Source: Rhea pennata
Lineage: Eukaryota; Chordata; Aves; Rheiformes; Rheidae
Direction: 5' to 3'
Assembly (NCBI RefSeq): GCF_028389875.1
Contig: NC_084702.1
Coordinates: 65,445,582-65,509,581, forward strand
DNA: 64,000 bases
Shown: one piece after another, positions 11,588 to 21,640 of the stretch
Layout of the letters: each line of letters starts with the position of its first letter
How positions within the stretch are numbered: position 1 is the stretch's first letter
The notes under the pieces: model-generated
What the model was told of the DNA's origin: nothing
Database searches by the model: none
The model's input: only the letters and a program-made list of their open reading frames with translations
Position numbers and translations under genes: made by a program

Positions 11588-12492
11588 CTCCACTGGGGCC
11601 AATACTGTTCAACATCTTCTGTAATGACCTCGTTTATGGGACAGAGTGCATTCTCAGCAAATTTGTAGATGATACAAGTTTAGAAGGAGTGCCTGATAGA
11701 CTGGATGGTTGTGCTGCTGTTCAGAGGGACCTCAACAGGCTGGAGAAATGGGCTGATGGGAATCTCATGGAGCTAAAAAGAGGGAAATGTGAAATTCTGC
11801 ACCTAAGTAGGAATAAGTCCCTGCACCAGTACAGACTGGGGAATGACCACCTAGAAAGCAGCTTTGCAGAAAACAGCCTGATAGACAGGAAGTTAAAAGT
11901 GAGACAGTGATGCACCCTTGAGTCTAAGGTGGCCAAAGGCCCCCTGGGTTGCATTAGGAAGAGCATGGCCAGCAGATCAGGTGAGGTGATTCTTCCCTTT
12001 TCAGCCCCAGTGAGGCCACGTCTGGAGTGCTGGGTCCAGTTCTGGGCTCCCCAATACAAGAGCAACATGGAGCAACTGGAATGAGTTCAGCAAAGAGCCA
12101 TAGAGATGATTAAGTGACTGGAGTGTCTGTCATGCAAGGAGACACTGAGAGACTTGGGACTCTTATCCAGGGGAAGAGGAGGTACAGAGGGGATCTTACC
12201 ACTGGGAGACGTAAAGGAAACAAAGGCATATTCCTCTAAGTGGTGCCCCGTGACAGGACCAGAGGCAAAGGGCACGAATTGAAACACGGGAAATTCTGTC
12301 TGAACATAAGAAAGCATTTCTCTAGTGCAAAGGTGACTGAGCACTGGAACAGGTTGCCCAGAGAGGCTATGGGGTCTCCATTCTTGGAAACAGTTGAAAC
12401 TCAACTAGGCAACATGTCCTGGATGACCTTACTTCAGCAGGTAGTTGGACTAGATGATCTCTAGAGGTGCTTCCAGCGTCAATGTTCTGTGA
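11588..12492 (+). mobile_element. CR1 LINE fragment, 5'-truncated, RT palm to 3' end
   Basis: Translation begins in the RT palm at TPLGPILFNIF, continues through TECILSKF and a retained aspartate pair in FVDD (around 11660), then GCAAVQRDLNRLEKWADGNLME. After a stop at 11908-11910 the family signature resumes in other frames: the CCLEC-like region near 12025, DRTRGKGHELKHGKFCLN at about 12250-12300, and VTEHWNRLPREA at about 12330-12370. The 3' UTR block GTTGGACTAGATGATCTCTA lies at about 12446, with a degraded TTCTGTGATCTT end near 12492. Multiple stops and indels make it a dead copy. Its age is intermediate between the copies at 2.7 kb and 14.6 kb. Confidence 0.92.
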
Positions 12493-12894
12493 TCTTGGCA
12501 TGGAAAAGGTACTTGATACTTCCGCTTCCAGTGCTAGAGCAGAGATACCATTTTTTCCTCATCTCCTCTCCTTTTATGCTCAAGGTCAATGATACTTTAA
12601 TACTAGCTCATCACGAGCAGACATATCAAATCCGTCTTCACTTTTGGATGCCAGGTAAAAATTCTAGCATTGCAGTCATGGAAAAAGCTCATCTCTGCCT
12701 ATACATCACTCAAAATAAATTAAAATTGATCATGAACTTCTAATTTCATAATGTCACAGTAACAGTCATTTTTTGGCTCAGAATATCACTTTTCAGTTAT
12801 AAGCTGTGGGGAACCTTTTTAGCTCTATATCTTTATATCTCTATATCTTTAAATCCTGCCTGCGGTCTGGCAAGACTCACCAAACATGTTCCTA

Positions 12895-13060
12895 CTCCTC
12901 CAGCTCAGAGGAGCTGAAGGGAAGCGCACAGAGAGCTGCCCTCGATTTGGACAGCAGCCAAGGTGGAGGAAGACCTGAGGGATGCTCCTGCGGCGGAGAC
13001 AGAAGAGGCTGCGGCCATCTGAGAGGCGGCCGGTCGCAGCGGCTAACAGCCGTTAACACT
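12895..13060. promoter_or_regulatory. Small CpG-rich patch, possible orphan island
   Basis: About ten CpG dinucleotides occur in ~165 bp, including GGCGGCCGG-type words, against a background with almost none. It is too short for a classical CpG island. There is no TATA box or defined exon next to it that I can defend. It could equally be a GC-rich remnant of an unrecognised repeat. Confidence 0.3.
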
Positions 13061-13639
13061 TGATTGCAGGCTGCTGCAGAATGCAGACCCTCTGAGGTCT
13101 TTCTAATCCCTTCCATTTTCTTACTCAAAGTGTACTAGATTTTTCTTGATGGATTTAAAGGTGCCTTGTAGGAAACAAGTTATATGACTATTCTGACAAG
13201 CCAAGAGCCTGCAAGGTGCCTCACAGCTCTCTGAGCATTTTGGAAAGCCAAACCCAAATACTGTTTCCAGAAGCCATTATATACTTCCACCCTAATATCT
13301 GGAGACTCTGAGTGACTGTGGCTTGGCAGAGGATCCCAAAAATTTATTTACTTTGATCGCAGTAGTTCCTTAGTTGCAGAGGGGTAATGCGTGATTTTTT
13401 CCTCAAAAATACGCACGTTGTAGGAAATGCCTGCTCTCAAGACTGGACTGTTTCCTCTGAGTTACCTATGCCTCAGCCAGTGCCATGCTCTGTTTTCCTA
13501 GTAGCATTCAGCTCTAACATCAAATTTGTTCTTGAGGACACATTCAAAACACAAAACAGCAAAGCTGGAAGGGCAGCTGATGCAAGTCTGCAACTCAGAT
13601 GCTAACAAGCTGTATGTTATCTTCACAGATGAGTCAGTA

Positions 13640-14080
13640 TTTTACGGGGTCGAGCAGGACTCGTGCTCTGTCATGCACACGCGCTGCAGTGCGAGGCCGT
13701 GGCTGATCAGTAGGTCTGTAAAACTGACGCAGTGTAGGCTTGGCCAGGGCAAGACGTCACTGCGGGGCAGGCTGTGACTTGAGTTTCGTGTCAGCAGCTC
13801 TGTGGTAACTTAATCTTACCCCTTGGTAAAGTCAAAGGAATGCCCTCCTCGGTGAAAAATGGGAGACGATATCTCTCACCATAGGGTAGGAATGTGCACG
13901 CAGACATAGCCGAGACAGTGTCAATTCGTATCTTGTCCCCGCTCGTGGTAACACATTTGCATGCGTGTTTCCTACAGCGCAGCGTGGCGGCTGCTTGCGC
14001 TGCACAGACACTGCCCAGAGCATCCTACTGCGTCTCCTTGACTGGTCTCTCTGGGGGTGCCTGCGCCAGTGCGTGTGTGC
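13640..14080. promoter_or_regulatory. CpG-rich patch with CRE-like and octamer sites
   Basis: Roughly 25 or more CpGs fall in ~440 bp. Within it are a TGACGCA word (13725-13731), AGACGTCA one base off a cAMP-response element (13752-13759), and a perfect octamer ATTTGCAT (13955-13962). These motifs are seen directly; their function is inference. The patch could be an orphan promoter or enhancer, or the GC-rich part of an old LTR. The frames overlapping it (up to 85 codons) match nothing known. Confidence 0.35.
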
Positions 14081-14608
14081 CTGTGTGCACTGCCTACCAC
14101 CTTCGCCAAAGAAGAGCTTTTAACAATTTGGTTAGGTACAGCTTCATATAAAAATAGCCTGTGCTAGCCTAAGCCAGGCTACTATCCCTGAAGGGTATGT
14201 CGGTAACATACAGAGTCCCAGGAAAGTGTACAAACAGGATTTGGGGGCAAGTGTACCCATATCTCTGCTTTATTTTAATATTTAAATATTTAATATTTAA
14301 ACGCATATGTATTGTTGATTTTAAAACACTAAATATTGAAGAAAACTTGATCATTGCAGACTGTCATATTAACATATAGTTACAGAACTGTTATCTGTTG
14401 TAGATAGTGTGTTAGTAAAATTTTCAACGTGTTGAGCTTTGAGTTACTGCAAAAATGTAGTCACACATATCAAAAGGAGAACTGACTGCTTTAGAAAATT
14501 TGGTCTTTCTTAGGTATTGCAGTAAAATCCTCCAAAAATAATTTTGAAAATCTGACTCTCCTACTATAAAGAGAGGTGAGTGATCTTAATCTCATATAGT
14601 GAATTTAA

Positions 14609-15053
14609 GTTGGAACAATAAAGGATGTATTCAAACATCACTTCCTCCAAGCTCAAGAGCGGTGCATCTCTATGAGTAAGAAGTGCAGCAAAGGGGGCAG
14701 GAGACCTGCATGGGTGAGCAAGGAACTCTTGGCCAAATTCAGACAGAAGAAGAAAGTACACAGAATGTGGAAGAGGGGACAGGCCACTTGGGAGAATTAC
14801 AGGAATGCAGTCAGAGTATGCAGAGATGCAGCGAGGAAGGCTAAGGCCCAGTTGGAATTGAGTCTGGCAAGGAATGTCAAGGACAATAGGAAGGGCTTCT
14901 TCAAATACATCAGCAGCAAGAGGAGGACTGGGGAAAATGTGGGCCCACTACTGACAAGGGATGCAGAGAAGGCAGAATTACTGAATGCCTTCTTTGCTTC
15001 AGTCTTCACTGCTAAGGGCAGCCCCCATGAATCCCAGAACCTGGATGTGACGG
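14609..15053 (+). pseudogene. CR1 ORF2 remnant, linker before the RT
   Basis: One open frame from 14609 shows the conserved CR1 segment between endonuclease and RT: KKCSKGGRRPAW, a basic helix-rich stretch (FRQKKKVHRMWKRGQATW), LELSLARNVKDNRKGFFKYI, then EKAELLNAFFASVFTAKGS at about 14968-15020. The first Met in frame is at 14672, but the true start lay upstream in the lost endonuclease. The frame runs out of CR1 at 15053 and continues into the inserted LTR to 15436, so the apparent 254-residue protein is a CR1/LTR chimera. Relative to the RT part downstream, this frame is offset by one base after removing the 660-bp insertion plus duplication, so at least one indel also exists. Confidence 0.85.
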
Positions 15054-15709
15054 TGTTCCAGTTAGATTCCTGGGGGCCAGACATCTGGTTTGTCAAGCCA
15101 GCACAAACTCACACACACATGCACAAACACTCTTCAGCAGCAAGCAGTTTATTAGTAGATACTTACAAACAGACCGACCCAATGGTAATCTCGAGAAGGA
15201 CCACTCCAATGCTTGTCCCGATCATCTGCGTGATGAGAGAGAGAGTCGACAGGCACAATCTTTTCGGTTGTCACCCAGGAGGCAACATGGTCCTCTGTTG
15301 TGTAGCAGCCTCACTCTCCTTCAGAAAAACTCTGATATTTATGATTATTTGTGGTAGGTGGGAGTCCGAGCACCTGGGGCCAACAAGTGCAGGGAGTCTA
15401 GCCCAACTCTGCCCTGGTTGCATAAGTGGGCTGTGATACCGTGCATGTGTGCAGACTTATTTTGGGGGCCACATTGACTTTGGGGGTTGCTATTTCATTA
15501 CTCTTCAACTTCTGACCTTCATGTTGATTGCTTCTCATGGTTATTCTGTGGCTGGAAGCCACAGAATCTATATGTAACCAACTGCTGTTCTTTCTCACAG
15601 ATTTCCAAGACCTTGTTAGTTGCTTATTTGTATTCCGCTTGACACAGCGGTATTGTTCTAGGCACCAAAAGGTTGCAACACGGACCATTCTCACCAAGCA
15701 TCAGGTAGC
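15054..15709 (-). mobile_element. Probable solo LTR of an endogenous retrovirus, antisense, nested in CR1
   Basis: CR1 sequence stops at about 15053 and resumes at about 15714; the ~656 bp between are unrelated to CR1. On the minus strand it runs from TGCTACCTG-like to GGAACA-3', compatible with TG...CA LTR ends if the last base of the right repeat is counted. It carries a TATA-like CATAAATA at 15343-15336 and an AATAAA signal at 15153-15148, ~185 nt apart and with ~95 nt from AATAAA to the end, a normal U3-R-U5 layout. ACGG flanks both sides (15050-15053, 15710-15713) and may be the target-site duplication. There is no gag, pol or env sequence, so it is a solo LTR. The exact family is not identified. 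The alternative is another non-autonomous insertion. Confidence 0.6.
15543..15567. repeat. Perfect 11-bp hairpin inside the LTR
   Basis: ATTCTGTGGCT, a GGA loop and the exact reverse complement lie in what would be the U3 part of the antisense LTR. This could be a protein-binding palindrome or an RNA stem if transcribed. Confidence 0.85.
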
Positions 15710-15713
15710 ACGG

Positions 15714-17252
15714 ACACAAAGGGAGAAAGGGAGAAGTGAAGACTTTGCTTTGGTTGAGGAAGAAAGGATTAGAGACCTGGGCAGGCTAGACATCCACAAA
15801 TCTATGGGCCCAGATGGGATGCACCCACAGGTACTGAGGGAGCTGGCAGATGTTGTTGCCAGGCCGCTCTCCATCGTCTTTGAAAAGTCATGGAGAACTG
15901 GAGAGGTGCCTGAGGACTGGAAAAAAGCCAATGTCACTCCAGTCTTCAAAAAGGGAAAGAAGGAGGACCCAGGCAACTCTAGGCTGGTCAACCTTATCTC
16001 CATCTCTGGAAAGGTGATGGAACAGCTCATTCTAGATGTCATCTCCAGATATAAGGAGGAAAAGAAGGTGATCAGGAGCAGTCAGCATGGATTCACCAAG
16101 GGGAAATCCTGCTTAACCAATCTGATAGCCGCCTATGATGGAATGACTGGCTGCGTAGATGAGGGGAGAGCAGTGGACGTTGTGTACCTTGACTTCAGCA
16201 AGGCTTTTGACACTGTCTCCCATAACATCCTCCTAGGCAAGATCAGGAAGTGTGGGTTAGGTGAGTGAACAGTGAGGTGGATTGAGAACTGGCTGAAAGG
16301 CAGAGCTCAGAGGCTTGTCATCAGTGGCATGGAGTCTAGTTGGAGGCCTATGGGTAGTGGTGTTCCCAAGGGCTCAGTACTGGGTCCCATCCTGTTCAAC
16401 TTATTCATCAACGACCTAGATGAAGGGACAGAGTGCCTCCTTAGCAAGTTTGCTGATGATACCAAGCTGGGAGGAGTGGCTGATCCACCTGAGGGCTGTG
16501 CTGCCATTCAGAGAGACCTGGACAGGCTGGAGAGTTGGGTGGAGAGGAACCTCCTGAGGTTCAACAAGGGCAAGTGCAGAGTCCTGCACCTAGAGAGAAA
16601 TAACCCTAGGCACCAGTACAAGCTGGGGACTGACTTTCTGGAAAGCAGCTCTGCAGAGAAGGACCTGGAAGTGCTGGTGGATGACAAGTTGACTATGAGC
16701 CAGCAATGTGCCCTTGTGGCCAGGAAGGCCAATGGTCACCTGGGGTGCATTGGGAAGACTGTTGCCAGCAGGTCAAGGGAGGTGATCCTGCCCCTCTGAT
16801 CAGCCCTGGGGAGGCCTCATCTCGAGTACTGTGTCCAGTTGTGGGCTTCCCAGTACAAGGGAGACATGGAGCTACTGGAGAGAGTCCAGCATAGGGCTAC
16901 AAAGATGATCAGAGGGCTGGAGCATTTGCCCTATGAGGAACGGCTGTGAGAGCTGGGCCTGTTCAGCCTGGGGAAGAGAAGACTGAGGGGGGATCTTATC
17001 AATGTCTATAAGTACCTGAAGGGAGGGTGTCAGGGGGACGGGGACAAACTCTTTTCAGTTGTCCCGTGTGACAGGACAAGAGGCAATGGGCAGAAATTGA
17101 AGCACAGGAAGTTCTGCCTGAACGTGAGGGGGAATTTCTTCCCTGTGAGAGTGACGGAGCACTGCACCAGGTTGCCCAGAGAGGTTGTGGAGTCTCCTTC
17201 TCTGGATATCTTCAAGGCCCGCCTGGATGCAACCCCGTCTAACATGCTCTAG
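15714..17252 (+). pseudogene. CR1 ORF2 reverse transcriptase, disrupted by three TGA codons
   Basis: A single frame of about 512 codons covers the RT and ends at the natural stop TAG (17250-17252). Landmarks in order: EEERIRDLGRLDIHKSMGPD, VPEDWKKANVTPVFKKGKK, QHGFTKGKSCLTNLI, motif A YLDFSKAFD with catalytic Asp at 16191-16193, [20 protein letters not shown], the catalytic FADD box at 16449-16460, then [15 protein letters not shown] and the connection/thumb region. Three in-frame TGA codons break it: 16266-16268 (Trp in relatives, before TVRWIENWL), 16797-16799 (after REVILPL) and 16947-16949 (after YEERL, likely an Arg CGA that mutated). Catalytic residues are intact. The protein would act in target-primed reverse transcription of its own RNA. 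Confidence 0.93.
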
Positions 17253-17830
17253 GTGACCCTGCTGAGCAGGAGGTTGGACTAGATGATCTCCAGAGGTCTC
17301 TTCCAACCTTACTGATTCTATGATACTGGGATCCTAAGTGAGACTCGTGTGACTTTGATACATGTTGGTTTGTATAGTATATGACTCAAATCTCCAATTT
17401 TACTACAGAGGTTCATTTTTCACTGCAGTAACAGTGGTTGTTTAATATCACTGTTTTTCGATATCAATATCATTTATGAAAAAATAAATGTATACTGTTG
17501 GGAGTGGTGTTGATTTAATGGAAGAAAGTTGTTTAAAGCACAAGCAATGATTCCAAGTGTTGGCGACAGGTAGACTGTGGGATCTAGTGTGGAGATTTTT
17601 GAGCAAAAAAGAATTGCTGAGGACTATTTTGAAATAGTCTGCTGCTTTGAAACTGGTGAAATCATTAAAAAAACCTAATAAAATAGAATGGTCCTCTTTA
17701 ATACTGAGACTGAAAAACTGTAATAGGCAACAGGCAGGAGGAGACTGCTTTCAGGACAGTACAAGAAGGAGGCAGTTAGAAGGTATGTAGTTATCAGCAT
17801 TTCTGGAGGCTTAGACACTGTTTCCCTTGG

Positions 17831-17882
17831 GCTTGATCCACAATAGAAAGGAAATTTCCATTGACTTCAATAGACTGGTCCT
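17831..17882. repeat. Possible ancient repeat with CCATTGACTTCAAT core
   Basis: A GGGCTTGATCC-like lead is followed by TTTCCATTGACTTCAATAG (17855-17873). The same core recurs in degraded form at 57253-57270. From memory, motifs of this kind are widespread in sauropsid non-coding DNA. The family name is not asserted. Confidence 0.4.
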
Positions 17883-20800
17883 CTTTTAACAAGCTATTGG
17901 GCTTTTTAATTCACCATATGGCTCTTAATAATCAGTTCACTACTAGTGAAGCTCAGAAATCATGTTAGGAATTCAACCGCATAATTAGATGCAACCAGCT
18001 AAGTCAGAAGTAGAACAACAGTTAACAAAATATTGGTAAATGTAAATCATGGAGAATCTTATAATACCTTTACACACTGCCAAGAGCACAGAATCTTCAT
18101 TTCCTTTTCTTAAATGCATCTTGTGGTAAACAATTAAACAGCACCAGCAATTCCTTTACTCCAGCTGTCTTCCTGATGATATGAATACTTGGGCAACTGA
18201 CATGTAATTTCAGAGCCATCCAACTGTAAATAAATTGTGAAACCTTTACGCTTGTGCAGTAGTACATAGTCATCTCTATGCAGGCAGATATCCAGTCTGT
18301 GTGAGTCTTGCCCCTTTAAAACTAATATAGTTTTGGCCAGATAAAGAAGAGTCTGAAAAAATAGCTTGCCAGGAATTTGAAATGATTTTTCAGTGTTTCT
18401 TTTTAGGGCAGCTTAGAGTACTCTGCATGTTCGAATGTGAATAATAAAGCTGATTCCCAGCATTCATGCTTTTTCCTTGCTCCTCCTCGCTCGCTCCTAT
18501 TTTGTTCATCTTGAACAAGGAAAATAGATCCAACAGCTTTGTCATGTACAAATGTAAGACTACAAGTACAGCTTAAAAATCTGCTTTTATTAGCTTTGAA
18601 TGTCCATTCAAGTTTGTCTGTTAATTTTGTGTATGAGGAACTGAGGAAGGTTCCATTGACTGTTCCTTATTCAGCATTTAATGTTCTGTATGTCAGCTAG
18701 ATTTAGAGATTTTGACACAAATTTTTGATTTGTATCAAGTGACATAGCTAAAACTTTGTAGTCCCTTCTGATGTTCAGTTTTCTAATAGCTGTCTACTTG
18801 GGCAAGTTTGCTGTTTTTGGAATTCCCTTCTCCCAGCATTCTAAGATTTGTATTTAAAAACCAAATTAATAAAGGTCTAAGTAATGAAAGTTAATCTACA
18901 TGAGGTGAATTGGTCAAATTCAGACTATTTCCCTGCTAGAAATATTCTATGTGTACTTTTTAATATGCTTTATCCTTATATACACTTGGAAACCATACCT
19001 TTGGTGGGCTGAGAAAGTGTGATACTCATTGGCATTCATTTCATTAGCAATCTAAATCACTTTAGATGAGATGTTTTGGCAGCGACTCTTAAAAACTCCT
19101 TGGAGTGATCTTACTGGAGAAGGAAGCCAGCACTGTTAATGCCCTGTTTGAGGCCATCCTTTGCAGAATTCACCTTGACTGGGCTCCCTTGTCATATATG
19201 AGGAACGTTAGGTGCCTAGGAATAGGCTCCTGTTCAGTCCATGACTGAGCAGGGGGAGGCTGACCCAATAGAAAAATTTCAAGGAGAAAAGAGAGCCAAA
19301 GCTCTGCTCAGAGAAAGTGATGCTGAGCCATGTATTTCTTTCTAGGCCAAAGAGAAGCATTTTCCTCCATTTATGATTCATAGTGGAGAACCCTCATCTG
19401 GCACTTATACAAAGACAGACCTTCTTTTCTGGCTGAAAGCTAGGGCTTTCTGCCAGATAAATGAATAAAAAATCATCTGGGATAGAAAGGACTCCAGCTC
19501 CTCTAACTGGACAGCAGCATGACAGAGATGTCCTACTTCACAGGGTAACCCTGAGCACCTCTCTCCCTGGGGTATTGCATAGTGAGATTTTCTTAATGCC
19601 TCCAGTTGAAACTGGTCCATTGGGTTTATCTCGTAGCCTGCTACATAAGGCATTTTCCTAGGAGGTGCAAAATCTAGATTAAGATTCCTCTTTCAAGGGA
19701 AACGCAGAGCCTGGCTCTCCCACATCCCAGATGGGCAGTTGTGCACACTACACAGATGAGTACATGTGCAGGGAGCATCGGCCTCCCTCCCTTACAGTAG
19801 GAAGGAGAGCGCTCTTCACCCACTTTCCGGACTGCACCATGCAATTTTGTTGCTCTTAGGGATGAAATGTGCATGAGGTGCATAGCCAGGATGCTTAGTT
19901 GGGCTTCCCCATCACCTGTAATTTATTCACTGGGGAAAATAAGCAGGGGAAAGTGTCTAGAAATCTTAGATGGATGAAATAACTAAGAGGCTACTGCAAG
20001 GCTCCTGTGGATATCACCAGGGTCCATGTGTAGGGCCTGGGCACCTATATAACCTTTGGGAATCTAACTCTGTGCTCTTCAGACACAGCTCAGAAGTCCA
20101 AATATGTTTTAACAAATACATTTTTCTGTGTCGGTCGTTATCAATTCATCACAAATGATGAAAAATAGGTCCCTATATTTCTTTGTATGGGCTCTAGCCA
20201 GCCAGTGGCCATTTCCATGTACAGCATTACCTCTTCTTAGTGGATGTTCTTGATTATTGCTTCTTTTTTAATTTTCCATATCCCATTTTCTGTGGCAAAA
20301 ATGCATTTTAATGTGCCAGTGCTGCAAAGTACTTGATCCAAAGTGACAGTTGTCAAAAAGCATGCAATTTTTTTCTGTTTGGAAGGCTTCAATTAACAGC
20401 ATTATAGGTAAATTATTACTTAATCATGCATTCAAAGATGTTGCCCTCATTGGCTATGTGACATAATGTGGCTGGACAGGACCTGAACTCTAATTTTTCC
20501 TATCACACAGCTGAGCTAACCATTGCTAGTGGCTTTTCAGTACAATTTACAGATTTTAGTGATGGAAAAACCATATCATCATTTTTTTTTCTATTTTCTC
20601 TTTGTCCATGATGATTTCCTGCTGCTTTATGATGTGCTAGATTTTTACATCACCCCTTTTTCATGTCAGGTTTTATGTGTTCTGTATAAATAGGCTTTGC
20701 ATGGAAAGTTTCCCAGGTTTTAATAGCACTAAATGTTCAGTGTTAATGACTGTTTGCCTTGCATTGTCTTATTATGTGCAGTTGATGCCCCAGAAACAAT

Positions 20801-20960
20801 AAAAATCAAAATCTCCTTTGAGATGCACATATCAAATACATGTACAAAAAAATAGCTTGTCTCCTTTAGTTGTAATTTTGGTGAATGCTGCTGAGTGAAA
20901 ATGTTTCTCTCAACTACACTTGTTTCACTAGTGCTCAAAACAAGGCAACCTACAGAACAG

Positions 20961-20975
20961 AAAAAAAAAAAAAAA
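20961..20975. repeat. Poly(A) run, 15 nt
   Basis: An uninterrupted A run in non-coding DNA, with no recognised element upstream. Confidence 0.85.
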
Positions 20976-21129
20976 GAATATTCCCTTCACTTCTTTCCTT
21001 CAATAGTGTGGTTGATTTTGAACAAAATTTCTATCTGAAACATAGAAGATGCCTATTACTGATTCAGATTTGGAGATCTGCTCCAGGTTAGCATTTAGGA
21101 GTATGGTGCGTAAGGTAGTGTGTCTGTGC

Positions 21130-21640
21130 TTCTCGTGAAGCACCACCCCCTAAGCTGTGAGACACACTGCCCTGATGCCGTGCCCCAACACAAAGCATCG
21201 GGCAGTTCATCCAGGCTCGATGGCCTGGCTTTACACCAGCGCTGAAGCCGCAGCCGCCCAAGACAGGCAGCTGAGGCTGGAGCGAGGGTTTCGTTGCTCT
21301 CTGGGAGGGTGACGACAGGGCAGCACCGGCACCCAGAAGCTCTGAGTGAATAACGTCCGTAAGCCACGGGGCACGGGCAGGTAGGAGCGTGCCCAACGCA
21401 TCTGCCGCGGCCCCGGGAGCCGCGTGGTGGGAGCAGAGCGTGGTGGGGACAAACGCAAGCTGTGCCTGCAGGGGAGGACTGCGCATGGCCGGGGAGCCTG
21501 CGCGCCAGCCCGTGGTGGTCACCTGCACGGCAGAGCTGGCAGCTGTAGGTGAGGTCCAGCTCACGGGCAGGCAGCGCTCAGTGTTTCAGCCTGCTTCTCC
21601 CAGAGCATCCGGGGGCTGCAAGCCATGGGCTTGAGGGTGT
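21130..21640. promoter_or_regulatory. CpG-rich island, strongest in the window
   Basis: The segment is markedly GC- and CpG-rich, densest at 21340-21500 with words such as GCCGCGGCCCCGGG, while both flanks are AT-rich and CpG-poor. Long overlapping frames on both strands (up to 158 codons on the minus strand, 21088-21564) follow from the scarcity of AT-rich stop codons and look low-complexity, so I do not call a protein. It is compatible with a CpG-island promoter of an unannotated transcript or with an isolated GC-rich remnant. No splice-site-bounded exon could be supported. Confidence 0.4.

Larger units (their letters stand above)
12493..14608. other. Non-coding DNA containing CpG-rich patches
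   Basis: Between two CR1 copies. No recognised gene. An ATATCTTT-type short tandem lies at about 12824-12850. Two patches with GC and CpG content well above the surrounding DNA are listed separately. At 14270-14305 there is a dense TTTAAATATT tract. Confidence 0.5.
14609..17325 (+). mobile_element. CR1 LINE, largest and youngest copy, interrupted by an LTR
   Basis: This CR1 runs from the linker upstream of the RT (VGTIKDVFKHHF, then QERCISMSKKCSKGGRRPAW, at about 14609-14710) through the full RT and thumb-like region to the 3' end. The terminus shows GTTGGACTAGATGATCTCC at about 17274, CTTCCAACC near 17310 and ATTCTATGAT near 17315-17325. The apurinic endonuclease domain is missing, so it is 5'-truncated. 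The 5' boundary is approximate: stops appear immediately upstream of 14609. A ~656-bp foreign segment at 15054-15709 splits it. The RT frame is otherwise nearly complete, suggesting a young copy. CR1 normally inserts by target-primed reverse transcription without an A-tail, and none is seen. Confidence 0.95.
17326..21129. other. Non-coding AT-rich DNA
   Basis: No protein or RNA gene recognised. The block around 17830-17880 contains a CCATTGACTTCAAT-type motif, listed separately. The 18.13-18.25 kb block looks evenly mixed in composition like many conserved non-coding elements but shows no specific signature. A 15-nt A run lies at 20961-20975. Confidence 0.55.

Noticed and set aside
21088..21564. 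158-codon minus-strand frame called as a protein
   Set aside because: It spans the CpG-rich patch where stop codons are rare; competing frames overlap it on both strands and no domain is visible.
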